Positions 24,896 through 34,269 of a DNA stretch of 40,338 nucleotides are shown here, piece after piece. Source of the DNA: Acephala macrosclerotiorum (lineage: Eukaryota > Ascomycota > Leotiomycetes > Helotiales > Mollisiaceae); NCBI GenBank assembly GCA_014904845.1, contig MU119575.1, positions 1 through 40,338 on the forward strand. Reading direction: 5' to 3'. Position 1 is the first letter of the stretch. Every line of letters starts with the position of its first letter. Both the position numbers and the translations under genes were made by a program. Below the pieces are notes generated by a model that saw nothing but the letters and a program-made list of their open reading frames with translations, was not told where the DNA came from and ran no database searches.

Positions 24896-25770
24896 CTAAC
24901 CCTCCGTCACATAATTGTTTCCTTCCTTCTCTTCAGCGGAAGGCTCCGCAAATTCCATTTCGCTGCTCTCGTTCCACCACTCCGAGTTGACCTTGGGACA
25001 ATCAAAATTGGCTCCAAGAGTGCCATTGTTCAGAGACAAGCCGCAGATATCCAATGGATGATTTGAGCGGTGGCTTCCCGGGTTCTTGGGAGAATTTTGT
25101 CAGTACTTGTATAATAATTTTGGAAACTCGACCAACTTACAGTATCCAACGAAACACTACCCGTGCTGAAGTCATCTGTGATTCGTTTGATCAAGCCTGA
25201 GTCCAATAGAGTGGATGCTGAGGTAGCTGCGTGAGCAGGAGATTGGATGACATTTGTTTCTCTCCACCAGGCCCTGCCATCGCTTGGCTCCGGTCGCGCC
25301 TTGCTTAATTGCGCTGGCAGAGAAGAATATAGCTGCTGGCTTTGCTCGCCATGCTGGGCGTCATTTTGGGTTTGAGAATCAATTTCGGGAGGGCGTGGTC
25401 GTCCCGCAGCGCAAGAAGGCCCGGTTGCATATTTCTAAAGTGGGTAAGCTTCTGCATTGGAAAGCACGAGAAAAGTAACACGAACCCCCGTGGCTCTTGA
25501 ACTCTTAAATGAGTAAAATTCACCGTGTGGACTGCAAATTGGAGATTGTAGCTCTGGGTCACCATTCTCACGCGGATTGTCCGTTAATGCTGTGTGACGA
25601 CTTATATATGCCAGAGTTGTGGGAGAGGGACACGGCGTAGGAGGTGTGGTTGGCAACTCGAAGGGATATGCTTCGATTGTTCGCAGCCAAGGGGCCATAA
25701 TCGGACAGTTTGAAGCAAGATACGCAGACACTAAAGTAATAAGGCAGTAAAGGTCGATACTTTGAATCAC
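24896..25770 (-). CDS. Hypothetical protein, spliced, possibly with an N-terminal hydrophobic segment
   Basis: Three open blocks join in phase 0: 25698-25486, 25434-25141 and 25084-24896 (stop TAG), giving about 231 residues. The 3' intron 25085-25140 (56 nt, GTAAGT...CCCAAG) is well formed. The 5' intron 25435-25485 would need a weak GTTCGT donor (acceptor CACTTTAG), so that junction is doubtful. The first ATG in frame is at 25698. The frame stays open upstream to 25770, with a hydrophobic stretch (LYCLITLVSAYLASNC) that could be a signal peptide or membrane segment if an upstream exon supplies the start. The protein is P/S/T-rich early (ELPTTPPTPCPSPTT), Q-rich in the middle, and ends acidic (ESSEMEFAEPSAEEKEGNNY). 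I recognise no family. Support is splice phasing and long open frames. Confidence 0.45.
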
Positions 25771-25870
25771 TTCGAAGACATAGATTTATAATCGAAACGT
25801 GGACCTTGTACGCAGAGGAGGATCTGAAAAGTGTTGGGATTGTAGACCTGGCGACCTTCGGCCGATACAT

Positions 25871-27768
25871 TAAAATGAGAAAGGTCTGGTTATAATGAAT
25901 GGCTTCAGTGATTGAGTTATTATCTTTCCGCTGCCTTTACATGACTCATCGGAATCGACATTCCAACACATGGAAACTGGAGTATTGTCCCGCCGCTTGG
26001 AAACAAGACCCAAAGGGATTGTGCTACCGAGATGGATTATATGCAAGGTCCTTGCTATCTTCTAGGTATAATTGATATTCAAAGGATTCTACAAGGGAGT
26101 TGGAAAGATGTTGAGATGCGATACCCGGCTATCCTCGCTCTTTGGAGCATCCCGACTAAAAAGCAAGAAAAGCGCACGTGAAACCAACCAGAGCAAAACG
26201 GTCTGGACCGAAACAGAAGACTTGAAATATTTAGAAGTGGGGAGAGGGAGGAAGGTACAGGGTTCCTAGGTGCAGGGCTACTGCACGCCCGCATAGTCAG
26301 TCAGCACACTGCGGATCTCGATATCTATGAGGCAGCTTTAACTCGTGATATGGCTTCGATTCTGATGCCTTTTGATTTGTATCGGAAAAAGAACAAATAA
26401 GACCTACGATTCTATATTAATTCTGGTAGTATCAGTAAACCAACAGACTAGTTGCTAAACTATTATGTCGTTTCGTATTCAAAGTCCAAGCAAATGGACC
26501 AACATTCTGCCAATGAAATTCGGGCATGGTTTTCGTGGCTCCATCGGTATGCCTGCCGAAATTAAGCATCCGATCCTCACCTAGATCATGATACCCGATC
26601 ACATACCGAGTTTGCAGATGGAATATTCCGCTAGCACGGAGTACATAAATGGTGGGCCAGGCTGTACATCATCCGTCTGTCGACCCAAACGGCTATGATA
26701 CTGAATAAGTCTGACACCAGAGATCATTTCCCAGATACATCGTTACAAGCGGTCTAATGGCGAGGACGATATTGAAGTCGATGTAAGTTATCGATTGAAA
26801 CGGAGACATCCGTGCATTTGGGGAAGAGATGCCCAAGTGCCGTGCAAGGATCTCGTCAACGTAGGGTGACTAATGCAGGCCACAAAAATCGGAGGCATTG
26901 TTACGAGTATTGGTTAGTGGATTCGATCAAGTTTGGCTTCGTGCGTCTAGCAAATCACACAATCGAAGCGTGTCGTAACCTTACCCCGCACAGACCAGAA
27001 ATCGACCTGCTAATGTTCGTTGTGGAGCTGAACAGCTCAACGACCTGGACTTTCGATCGCGATCAGTGGAATCCGCCGAGGCCATTGAGGCTGACTCGGA
27101 GGCTGGAGAGCCGCCGCCCCTTTATATTATCGTTAGCTGGGTGTATTAAATTCGTCGGTTGACTTCAGTGTAACACCGTACCATTTCGATTGACCCTTTT
27201 CCAAAGGTCTTTTGCAATCTTGGGCGCTGGCTAACCCATAGACCAAGAATGAATGATCTACGCTGGGCTTTACGCATGCACTGCTGCACGCAATGTCCGC
27301 AAGAGCAACATCAGATATCTCCCCCGTAACCCCAATCATCAATCCCTGATCAGTAACTAATGACGCAAGTCTTCTTCCCCGCTCTCATGTGAAATCTCCC
27401 GGAGTTCACCTTAACCAATCTCAAATTGAACAAAGCCAGATGTTCTCCCAATAGTCGACCCTAATCAATCATGATTGCTTCATCCTCTGTATCCAAGCTT
27501 CGCCTCAACAGATACAATTCGCCGCGGAAATAGCCCAGCCATCTTGAGCTTCGGTCAACGGAACACAAGTAGTGGCGTTACCGGCCCTGAACTTGTTTCC
27601 CTCAGTACCACTCTAGTATTTAGATTCTGATATTATATTCTGTTATCACGGACTGACTCTCTGAACTAGCGAAGTAGCTCCTGGGCAGAGTCAGAGCCGC
27701 GTTTAGAGCTTGGCTAGAGTGCTCCAATTTTGTTCTCGACATCAGGCCTCAATTTGTCAAAGAACAGA
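25871..27768. other. Long non-coding or relic interval upstream of REG1-like gene
   Basis: Normal GC, no gene model I can defend. Open stretches include 26432-26668 (minus, 78 codons, contains YVIGYHDLGEDRMLNFGRH), 26812-27162 (plus) and 27133-27342 (minus, ACSSACVKPSVDHSFLVYG). None has a good start plus splice context or a family I know. The promoter-proximal part has a CCAAT box at 27415-27419 and a CCGGAG (27399-27404) matching the CreA consensus SYGGRG. That is suggestive for a carbon-repression gene but expected by chance at this length. Confidence 0.5.
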
Positions 27769-29349
27769 ATGGCAGAAGCCTCTCCTGCTCCTATCCAGCC
27801 TGATGGGAATACTTCCTACATGTCGAGTGCACTTTATCGTTCGTATTCCCGGTCGTCATTCCTCGTGGGTTCTCCGTCTTTGCAACCTGCTCAAAAGTTC
27901 TACGTCGAGACTAAATACAACAACCAAATACCAATCCCTCCTCACTCAGCCGCTACATCGTGTTATCGAACGCCTAACACTGGTTGCTGGCACTCACCAT
28001 TGCATACACCGACACCGTCACCGTCACCGATACCTACCAGCTCACAGCTAGACGCAGAGTTTAATGAGGATGGAGAATACCAAGTCGCACCCCTATCCAA
28101 CAACGAAGTTGGATATTACACGCAGGCTATTGCTTTGCTACCTCTAACCACGCCACGCACCAGTGGTTCTTATCCCGTCTCGCCAACGCCCAACAGCAGC
28201 TCAGCAAGTAATTCAAGGCCCGGGTCTCCGGTTCCCGCTGAACGCGCTGAGCACACGAAAGACGATACCATGGTGCGAGATCAACCTTCACGAAATGTCG
28301 ACTATCTCTCTCACGATTGGGAACAGGAGGATATCTGGTCGTCGTGGAAACACATCGTCTCGATACGAAAGGCTTACGGCAATATTGGGAGACTCGAGAA
28401 CGCATTATGGAGAACATGGACAAAGTCGCAATACCGGCTGAAGACAGTCCCGCCTGAGACTTTGAACTGGTAAGCTTTCTCGACCAATGCCTCCTTCACA
28501 TTGTAAGGCATTCCCATAATCTTGCTAAAATGCACCAGGCTGAAAGATTCCGATGTGTCATGGCTCTATGGTCCTCTTCAGGCTAGCTCAGACAAATTGT
28601 CTACGTCGTTTAAGTCTCCAGCCGGAAGCAGGATACCCCAAATAAACTCTTCCTCGAATAAAAGGCCCATTCTGAAGAAGCGAAGTGCATCAGAAAACAT
28701 GCTTCAATTGTCGCTCTCCGTGTCATCACTCGCAAATCCCTCACTGAGACGAGACGACAGCAATGAATTTCCCTCAGTCTGTCCGTTGGGAGAGCAGTCA
28801 CCAACAACGGGCGAGAGGCACCGTATCCATTTTGACGAAAAAGTGGAGCAATGTATAGCAGTGGATGTTGCAGACGGCGGCAATGACGAGGATGTAATAG
28901 AAAGCTATGCCATTGATGCTGATTATGATAGCTCGTCCGACGACGGATTTCTCATGATGAAAGGGTCATCAAAACCGAAAGTTCTATTTCAAAGCTACCA
29001 AAGCGCTTTTCAGACAAGCTTCAGTGCTGAAAGTAGAACCATCGCAATCCTACCATCAACAACGCTGAAAGACGGAGAAGACGTTCCGGAGCTACCTGAG
29101 ATAACTACGAAGATACTGCTCGACAGCAGCAACGAAAATGCAGACGTGTCGTGGAGTGTGTCCAGTGTGTTCGCCAATCACAAGGAGAGAATCCCTCCGA
29201 CGGATGATAAATTACAGCTCAAGGCCTTGTGGGAGATAAACGAAGGCAAGGCACATAGCGATGTGCGCCGCACACTTTTCGGCCAGGTGGTGGACGCTGT
29301 GAACACCGCAAAGGACATTATATACTTTATATGGAACGCCGGAGGGTAG
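27769..29349 (+). CDS. REG1: Hex2/Reg1-type protein phosphatase 1 regulatory subunit
   Basis: Reg1/Hex2 targets type-1 protein phosphatase Glc7 to the Snf1 kinase pathway to keep glucose-repressed genes off. Exons are 27769-28469 and 28539-29349, with a 69-nt intron (GTAAGC...CACCAG) splitting a Trp codon, giving 503 residues. Start chosen: first in-frame ATG (MAEASPAP); the frame upstream begins only at TTG. Residues 1-175 are P/S/T-rich and look disordered. Residues about 176-250 (YLSHDWEQEDIWSSWKHIV, LENALWRTW, PETLNWLKDSDVSWLYGPLQ) are the conserved DUF1752/Reg1 signature, and the intron falls inside it. RPILKKRS follows at about 276. RIHFDEKVEQCIAV at about 329 contains the RVxF-type PP1-docking motif (R-I-H-F), the counterpart of the yeast Reg1 docking site. 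DYDSSSDDGFLMMK is the acidic block also typical of the family. All key motifs are present and the frame is clean, so this is the one convincingly intact gene here. Confidence 0.92.
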
Positions 29350-30120
29350 TTATCAGTTGAGAGGGCAAAAGGAGTGGTATTGTGATGTCTAATCTGCCCG
29401 TCTAGCTAAGTGGGAATGTTCCCTTAATAAAGTGAATTCACTAGTGCATCCAGTCCAGCTGAGACAACCAATATGAGCCGATGCTCGATCGAGCGTGAGA
29501 CCTCATTCCCACATTGATCGCTGTCTCAGTGCATTCTCTACTAATATCACCTGAATACGAGTTCTCAACTGACAGTAGTCTTCAATGAAGTGCGGTCGCA
29601 CACAGCAATATTGGCAGACGTGGCACATAGCTGAGACATATTCGGATGCAATCTCAATCCTTCCAACAAATAACTACTAGGCAACATTTGGTTTTACGAA
29701 ACTGGCGAGTAAGGCTGGTGCCTCAATGTCTGCTTTTGCCCCCCGTGGTTGAAGAGCTTTCGTTTCTCATTCGGCAACAGGCAAGAATTTGTATATATCT
29801 CACTATTGTAGCTTTCTAGTCTTCACAAAGTAGTTCCGCGCGGGGCAATGGGGATCATAGTGGCAAAGAAAAAACACTGCATTGAAATCAAAAATTGGCA
29901 GCCAAGACACTTAGTCAGCTCCAGCTGTTTGTAGCATAGCTTGATAATGGCAGCCACACAATGTACCTCATTAACACGATGCACCTACGAAAGCTTTGAC
30001 CCTTCTGTAGTTGATAGGTGAACTAAGGTTCCCGTAACGTACGAGCTTCGATACTGGCAATTTAAATGCCTGTTTATTAATTAAAATTGCCTTTGGGGAG
30101 GGAATATACTTTGTAATATT
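29350..30120. other. Intergenic interval, nothing recognised
   Basis: About 770 bp between the REG1-like stop and the GMC relic. GC falls towards 30.05-30.12 kb. The frame leading into the relic is open from about 30094 but shows no GMC motif, so earlier parts of that gene appear to be missing. Confidence 0.6.
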
Positions 30121-30360
30121 GAAGATTATATATTAAAGCAAACCTGGTCACATTATGGAACAAGCACTTGCGCAATTAAGGCTAGCAAGGATACTCCGGC
30201 TGTGCTGGATTCGAGCTTCCGTGTAAAAGACCCGAAGGGATTGAGAGTGGTAGATGGGAGTGTCTTTCCAAGACCTCCCGGATCTTTCCTAATTCTTCAC
30301 ACATTCATGATCAGCTTGAAAGCTAGGGATGTTATTTTAGCGGATAGCGAGAGCTGGTAA
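30121..30360 (+). pseudogene. GMC oxidoreductase C-terminal fragment (relic)
   Basis: 79 codons plus stop, with no start codon. The reading goes from EDYILKQTWSHYGTSTCAI through VLDSSFRVKDPKGLRVVDGS to VFPRPPGSFLI and KARDVILAD. This is the C-terminal signature of glucose-methanol-choline oxidoreductases: H-x-x-GT-x-x with the catalytic His, then D-x-x-x-RVxGxxGLRVVDASVFP, then EKAADxIL. In the family this part closes the FAD-binding fold and supplies the active-site His. One departure is visible: the second catalytic residue region (P-x-x-N/H-x-x-x-x-Y-M-x-AEKAAD) reads PGSFLILHTFMISLKARD. The FAD-binding N-terminus (about 500 residues) is not found upstream, so this is a truncated remnant or the displaced last exon of a deleted gene. 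Confidence 0.82.
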
Positions 30361-30729
30361 TTTGATTTTTAGGAGGTGGGGGGATTTTCTTTCGACACTT
30401 CCTCTTCTTTTCGACCGACACTATTGTAGCGACAACAATCCTGTCGGGGCAATTGATAAGGTGCCTAGTATATCACATAGGTATACAAATCAGGAATGCA
30501 GCAATCTATTTTATCACAGATTTGCAGGAGTGAGACATGAGCTGAGTCTTTAGCTGCAGAGCATTGGTCATACAGAGGCAGCTGGAACTTGGCGCTAATC
30601 TAGCAAAAGCAACAGTGGGCAAATACTGCACAGGCAGAATCCAATTTTCATAGTCATGAGAAGCTTCTCAAGATCTACCAAGAATTTACGGACTCGGAAG
30701 TGCGATAGTAGCATGAGCACGTGACCGCA
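30361..30729. other. Intergenic interval, nothing recognised
   Basis: Between the GMC relic and the 3' end of the minus-strand gene. The 63-codon frame at 30362-30553 starts at a non-ATG codon directly after the relic's stop and has no recognisable content. Confidence 0.6.
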
Positions 30730-32282
30730 CTACCATGTAAAGTGCAGCCTATAGAGTTCACTACCCTCAGCACTCTCATCAGCCTGCTTCCACTTCTCAA
30801 TCCCACCACTCACACCCTCAACTCCAACTTCCCACCTCCCACTCTCCACCATTCCAACCCAATGTTCAAGCACTCGGAAAAGCTCCACCTCATGCCGCAA
30901 GATGAATGGATTGCAACTTGTCTGATACAAGCCAGCTGCCAGACCTTCTCCATCGCCATCCTCCAAAGCGAATCCGTCAGTGCTTTTCGCATGATGTTCC
31001 GTCTCGTCTCCTTCTCGATCGATGATGGATCTTGGTAGAAGTAAGCGACAAGAATCGTCGAAATCTCCGCCTTCGAGCTTGCTTTCACTGATCCAGAGAC
31101 CGGAAGGGTATGAGTCGCGAGCCTCTTCATATGGATACTTGAACGGGTTGTGGCTTATTTCTGGAAATGTTGTCTCTTCGTCGTTGTTTGCTGAAAAGAG
31201 CAAGATGGGATTGTAGTATGTACTTGTGTGGAAGTCAATGTCCCGGAATGGCTGATTTGATAATGATTCTGATGTGGGGAGGCGCAGTCCTGGAGCTAGG
31301 AACTTGAGCTCTGGTCGAGTTGGATGAGCGATTTGCTGGAGGAATTTGACGACGAAAGAGCTTTCTGATGCTTGGTTGGAGGTAGTCAGTGCTGAGATGA
31401 CTTGGCTGAATTCGTGCTCCTTCGCCTCAGAGATAGGTTCTTGTTCGCCGCGCTGTCGCTTCCTAGGTGGGGACGAAAGAGGAGAGTCCGATGCAGAATT
31501 GGGCATCCGTTCCTCGATTGCCCGGACGAGGTTCTGATATGCTGTTAGCGTCCGGTCGAGAATCCTCTTGCTGTGCGGTTGAAGAATCCATGGCTTTCTC
31601 TCCACCTTCACCTTCTCCTCATCTACCAAGTCTTCGTCAACCTCATCGTCAGAATCGTCATCAGAACCACCCCTTGGCGCTGTGATCACCTTTTCAAGCT
31701 CGGTCATGTCGAGATACTGCTCTAAGATCGTTTGGAGAGGTATCCACGGTCTGTCTTCTTCTAGGACAATTGTATCGTCGATCGTGATCGAGAAGACTGT
31801 CCTAGCTTTCTTCATCTGCTGATCAAACCTGAAACATTCATCAGCCATTTCCCCTCGCGTCCCATTGAATTCAGCGCTCACACGATCCCACAAGGATGAC
31901 TTTTTAAATCCGTAACATGGTACAGAAGCACATATCTCGGCGGCTCTTCATCCAACCCCTCAAGAATGAAATTTTCAGAAAGTATCGTCTCAGGTATCGC
32001 CAGTCCTTGAATATAGTAAAAGAAATTCTGATAGGGAGAATCTGGCCCTGTTTCTTCTGAATCTGGTTGCAAAGCTCCCTTGAGCAAGTCGATGAGTTCA
32101 GGTATCAGACGTGGGGTCAGATTTTGCTCATCGCAGTCTGCTCCATAAATATCCCACCAGGTCTGTATTTCGGCATTCTCGAAGATTTGACCGCTACCTT
32201 CCCATCCTATCTGAACAAGGCGGTTGTGCAACTTGATGCATCGCTCGACGTCGAAGACACGTGATTCCGGCTCCGTGGACAT
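30730..32282 (-). pseudogene. 517-residue hypothetical protein interrupted by a one-base frameshift
   Basis: Two overlapping minus frames (32282-31878 and 31893-30730) form one gene. The shift lies at an A5 run (31901-31905). One more A would give continuous reading DLKKSSLWDRVSAEF with no intron signals nearby, so it is a deletion or a sequencing error rather than splicing. Start chosen: ATG at 32282 (MSTEPESRVFD). The frame also runs upstream to 32396 through a hydrophobic stretch (LFCSVFMLLCAGWIF), so a longer N-terminus is possible. The N-terminal half looks globular (QTWWDIYGADC, YQNFFYYIQGL); the middle has an acidic run (DDDSDDEVDEDLVDEE) and a PPRKRQR basic patch resembling a nuclear signal. 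The C-terminal half contains NPFKYPYEEARDSYPSGLWI and ends LHFTW. I do not recognise the family. Codon-like composition and length argue for a real gene. Confidence 0.65.
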
Positions 32283-32820
32283 GGTACGAATGGTGTTGAA
32301 AGAACCAGGAAACTTTGTGAAAATCCAGCCAGCACAAAGCAACATAAATACGGAACAGAAGAGATTCTGAAGAGCAAAATATGGGAGGAGCCTCATCTGT
32401 GATCGGTGCGATAACTTACTTGGAAACTGAGGTTGGGGTTAACAAAATGCCGGCCCGGAGTGAAGTCCGGTCAGCACGCTAAAACTTTAACCGCTCAAGC
32501 GAACGGACAAGGGTATGCGGGTACCTGATCAGAAGGGAAATCCCCTTTTTGAATCCCGGTTGGCGTGCGGCGGTGCATATGCATGAAAACAATTTTCATC
32601 CTGGCTTGGCCGATATTGAAAGCTACCTTGCTGGCAGAGTTGGTTCGGAAATTAGGCTTTTTTACTTCCTATACGAAGCATATTGCTTTTCTAGGTTTTA
32701 CCCCGCCAAAAAGGCAGATCACTTCCATGATAAGAGATGGGAAGTCTAAACCAGGAGCGTTCAATCGTCCGCCACGATGTACAATTCATTAAATTAATCT
32801 TTTTCTTAATTCTTGCTTCC
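32283..32820. other. Intergenic interval between two minus-strand genes
   Basis: Mostly featureless. 32450-32505 is G/C-rich, with a CCGGA...TCCGG inverted repeat followed by CTAAAACTTTAACCGCTC. A loosely similar arrangement (CCGGA...CCCGG, then TTTAAAGTTAAGCG) lies at 36650-36690. The 66- and 75-codon plus frames here have no support. Confidence 0.5.
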
Positions 32821-33485
32821 CTAGCTTGAACATGCTCCCGAATAGCAATTCGTACCCGCACAGTAATCACTCGTGCTCCCGCAAAATCCAGACGTCGAGC
32901 AACAAGTGCCAAACTTCGAACCATCGCAGACATACGCTCCCGTCGAACTCGACCCACAAGTGCCATCAGGACTGACTGCAACAGAAGAATTAGTACCACA
33001 GGCTCCAGAATAGCAATTGCCTGCCCCGCAATAATCGCTAGTGCTGCCGCAATATCCAGACGTTGAACAACAGCTTCCGAATTGCGTTCCTGTACATGTT
33101 TTGTTGCCAGAAAACAAAGGCCCGCAGGACCCGTCTGTGGAGAGGTTACTGGTATCTTCACAGGCGCCTGAGTAGCAGCCCCCAGTGCCACAGTGGGCTG
33201 TATCGTTTCCGCAGAAGCCGTAGATTGAACAGCACGGACCAAATACAGGATTTGTACAAGTTGTTCCTCCATATGACGGTCCGCATGTTCCATTCTGAGT
33301 TGCTGTACTCGGTGCGTCGCATGCTCCGGAATAGCAAGTGCTGTAGCTGCAGTAATCAGAGGTATTTCAACAAAAACCGCTCGTTGAACAGCAGTTTCCG
33401 AAAGCGGTTCCATCGCAAGTAGCATAGTCGAGAGGGCCCACAAGTACAATCGGGTTTGCTTAAAACTCGTCACGTGATGTGTCAT
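32821..33485 (-). pseudogene. Secreted-type protein with four chitin-binding CBM18 (hevein) modules, broken
   Basis: The frame ending at TAG 32821-32823 encodes four hevein-like modules: about 33430-33310 (TCDGTAFGNCCSTSGFC, SDYCSYSTCYSGAC), 33310-33145 (NGTCGPSYGG, GPCCSIYGFCG, HCGTGGCYSGAC), 33145-32985 (DGSCG, GSCCSTSGYCGSTSDYC) and 32985-32824 (DGTCG, GTCCSTSGFCGSTSDYC). The Cys pattern and CCSxxGxCG cores are those of carbohydrate-binding module 18, which binds chitin. Two lesions: TGA at 33369-33367 where the core needs Gly (GGA would fit, a G-to-T transversion), and no in-frame ATG. A neighbouring frame offers ATG at 33485, then a basic-hydrophobic stretch (KQTRLYLWALSTMLLA) that looks like a signal peptide. 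One inserted base near 33426 would join it to module 1. Modules 2-4 are clean, so the damage is recent, or partly sequencing error. Confidence 0.85.
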
Positions 33486-33530
33486 TCGCCTATATAGTCC
33501 AATACTATCTACTCCACGGCACACACAATA

Positions 33531-34150
33531 ACTTTTTAAATTTCAAATTATAATAATCGTATTAAAAAAATCGAATATTTATTTAAAAAAAAATTCGATT
33601 TTTTATTTAAATTTAAAAAAAAATTAAATATCGATTTTATAAAATCTCGTTTTTAAATTTTTTATAAAAAAAAAAAAATTTATAAAAAAAAAAAATTTAA
33701 ATTAAAAAAAAATTTAAAAAAAAATTATTATTAAAATAATAAAATTATATTCAAAATTAAAAAAATTAAAAAATATATAAATAAAAAAATAATTATAAAA
33801 ATATAAATTTATTTTTATAAAATAAATTTGAAATTTTATATATTATTATTAAATATTTAAAACTTATTTTATTTTATTTTATAATATATTATTAAAATTA
33901 TTATTTAATATTTAAAAAATAAAAAAAATAAAATAATATTATATTTTTTATAATTTTTAAATTCTAATTCTATTGAAAATATATAAAAAAAATTAAATTT
34001 TTTTTTTTGAAGAAAACGTAAATATATACTTAAAAACAAAAAGAAATTTATTATTATTTTATTAAAAAAATAAATATTAATAAATATATATTTTTTTTAT
34101 AATTATATAATTTTATATTTAAAAAATATAAAATATACTTTAAAAACAAT
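33531..34150. repeat. AT-rich RIP-like wedge between the CBM18 and LysM genes
   Basis: About 620 bp of A/T-only sequence with sparse CpG cytosines, starting about 45 bp upstream of the putative CBM18 start. No frame or terminal repeat seen. It is probably a RIP-mutated insertion remnant and would separate the CBM18 gene from its promoter. Confidence 0.65.
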
Positions 34151-34269
34151 AAAAAAATAACTAAGTACTAAATAGCTTTATTTTAAGCCTATTTAAGCTA
34201 AATTTTATAAGAGAATAAAAGAATCATTAGGAAGTAATAGAGGGGTGTGCTTTTTGCACGTGACGTGTT

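Noticed and set aside
26812..27342. Open frames of 116 (plus) and 69 (minus) codons
   Set aside because: No recognised domain, weak starts and no matching splice context. Left as part of the intergenic interval.
28163..28441. Alternative plus and minus frames over the REG1-like first exon
   Set aside because: Shadows; the REG1 frame carries conserved motifs on both sides of a phased intron.
31022..31685. Plus-strand ORFs over the 517-aa gene
   Set aside because: Antisense shadows of a longer frame that has protein-like composition.
32691..33524. 277-codon minus-strand ORF overlapping the CBM18 gene
   Set aside because: Beyond its first about 30 codons it is a shadow of the CBM18 frame: repetitive A/V/Q/R content arises from reading Cys/Gly/Ser codons one base off. 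Only its leader may be real.
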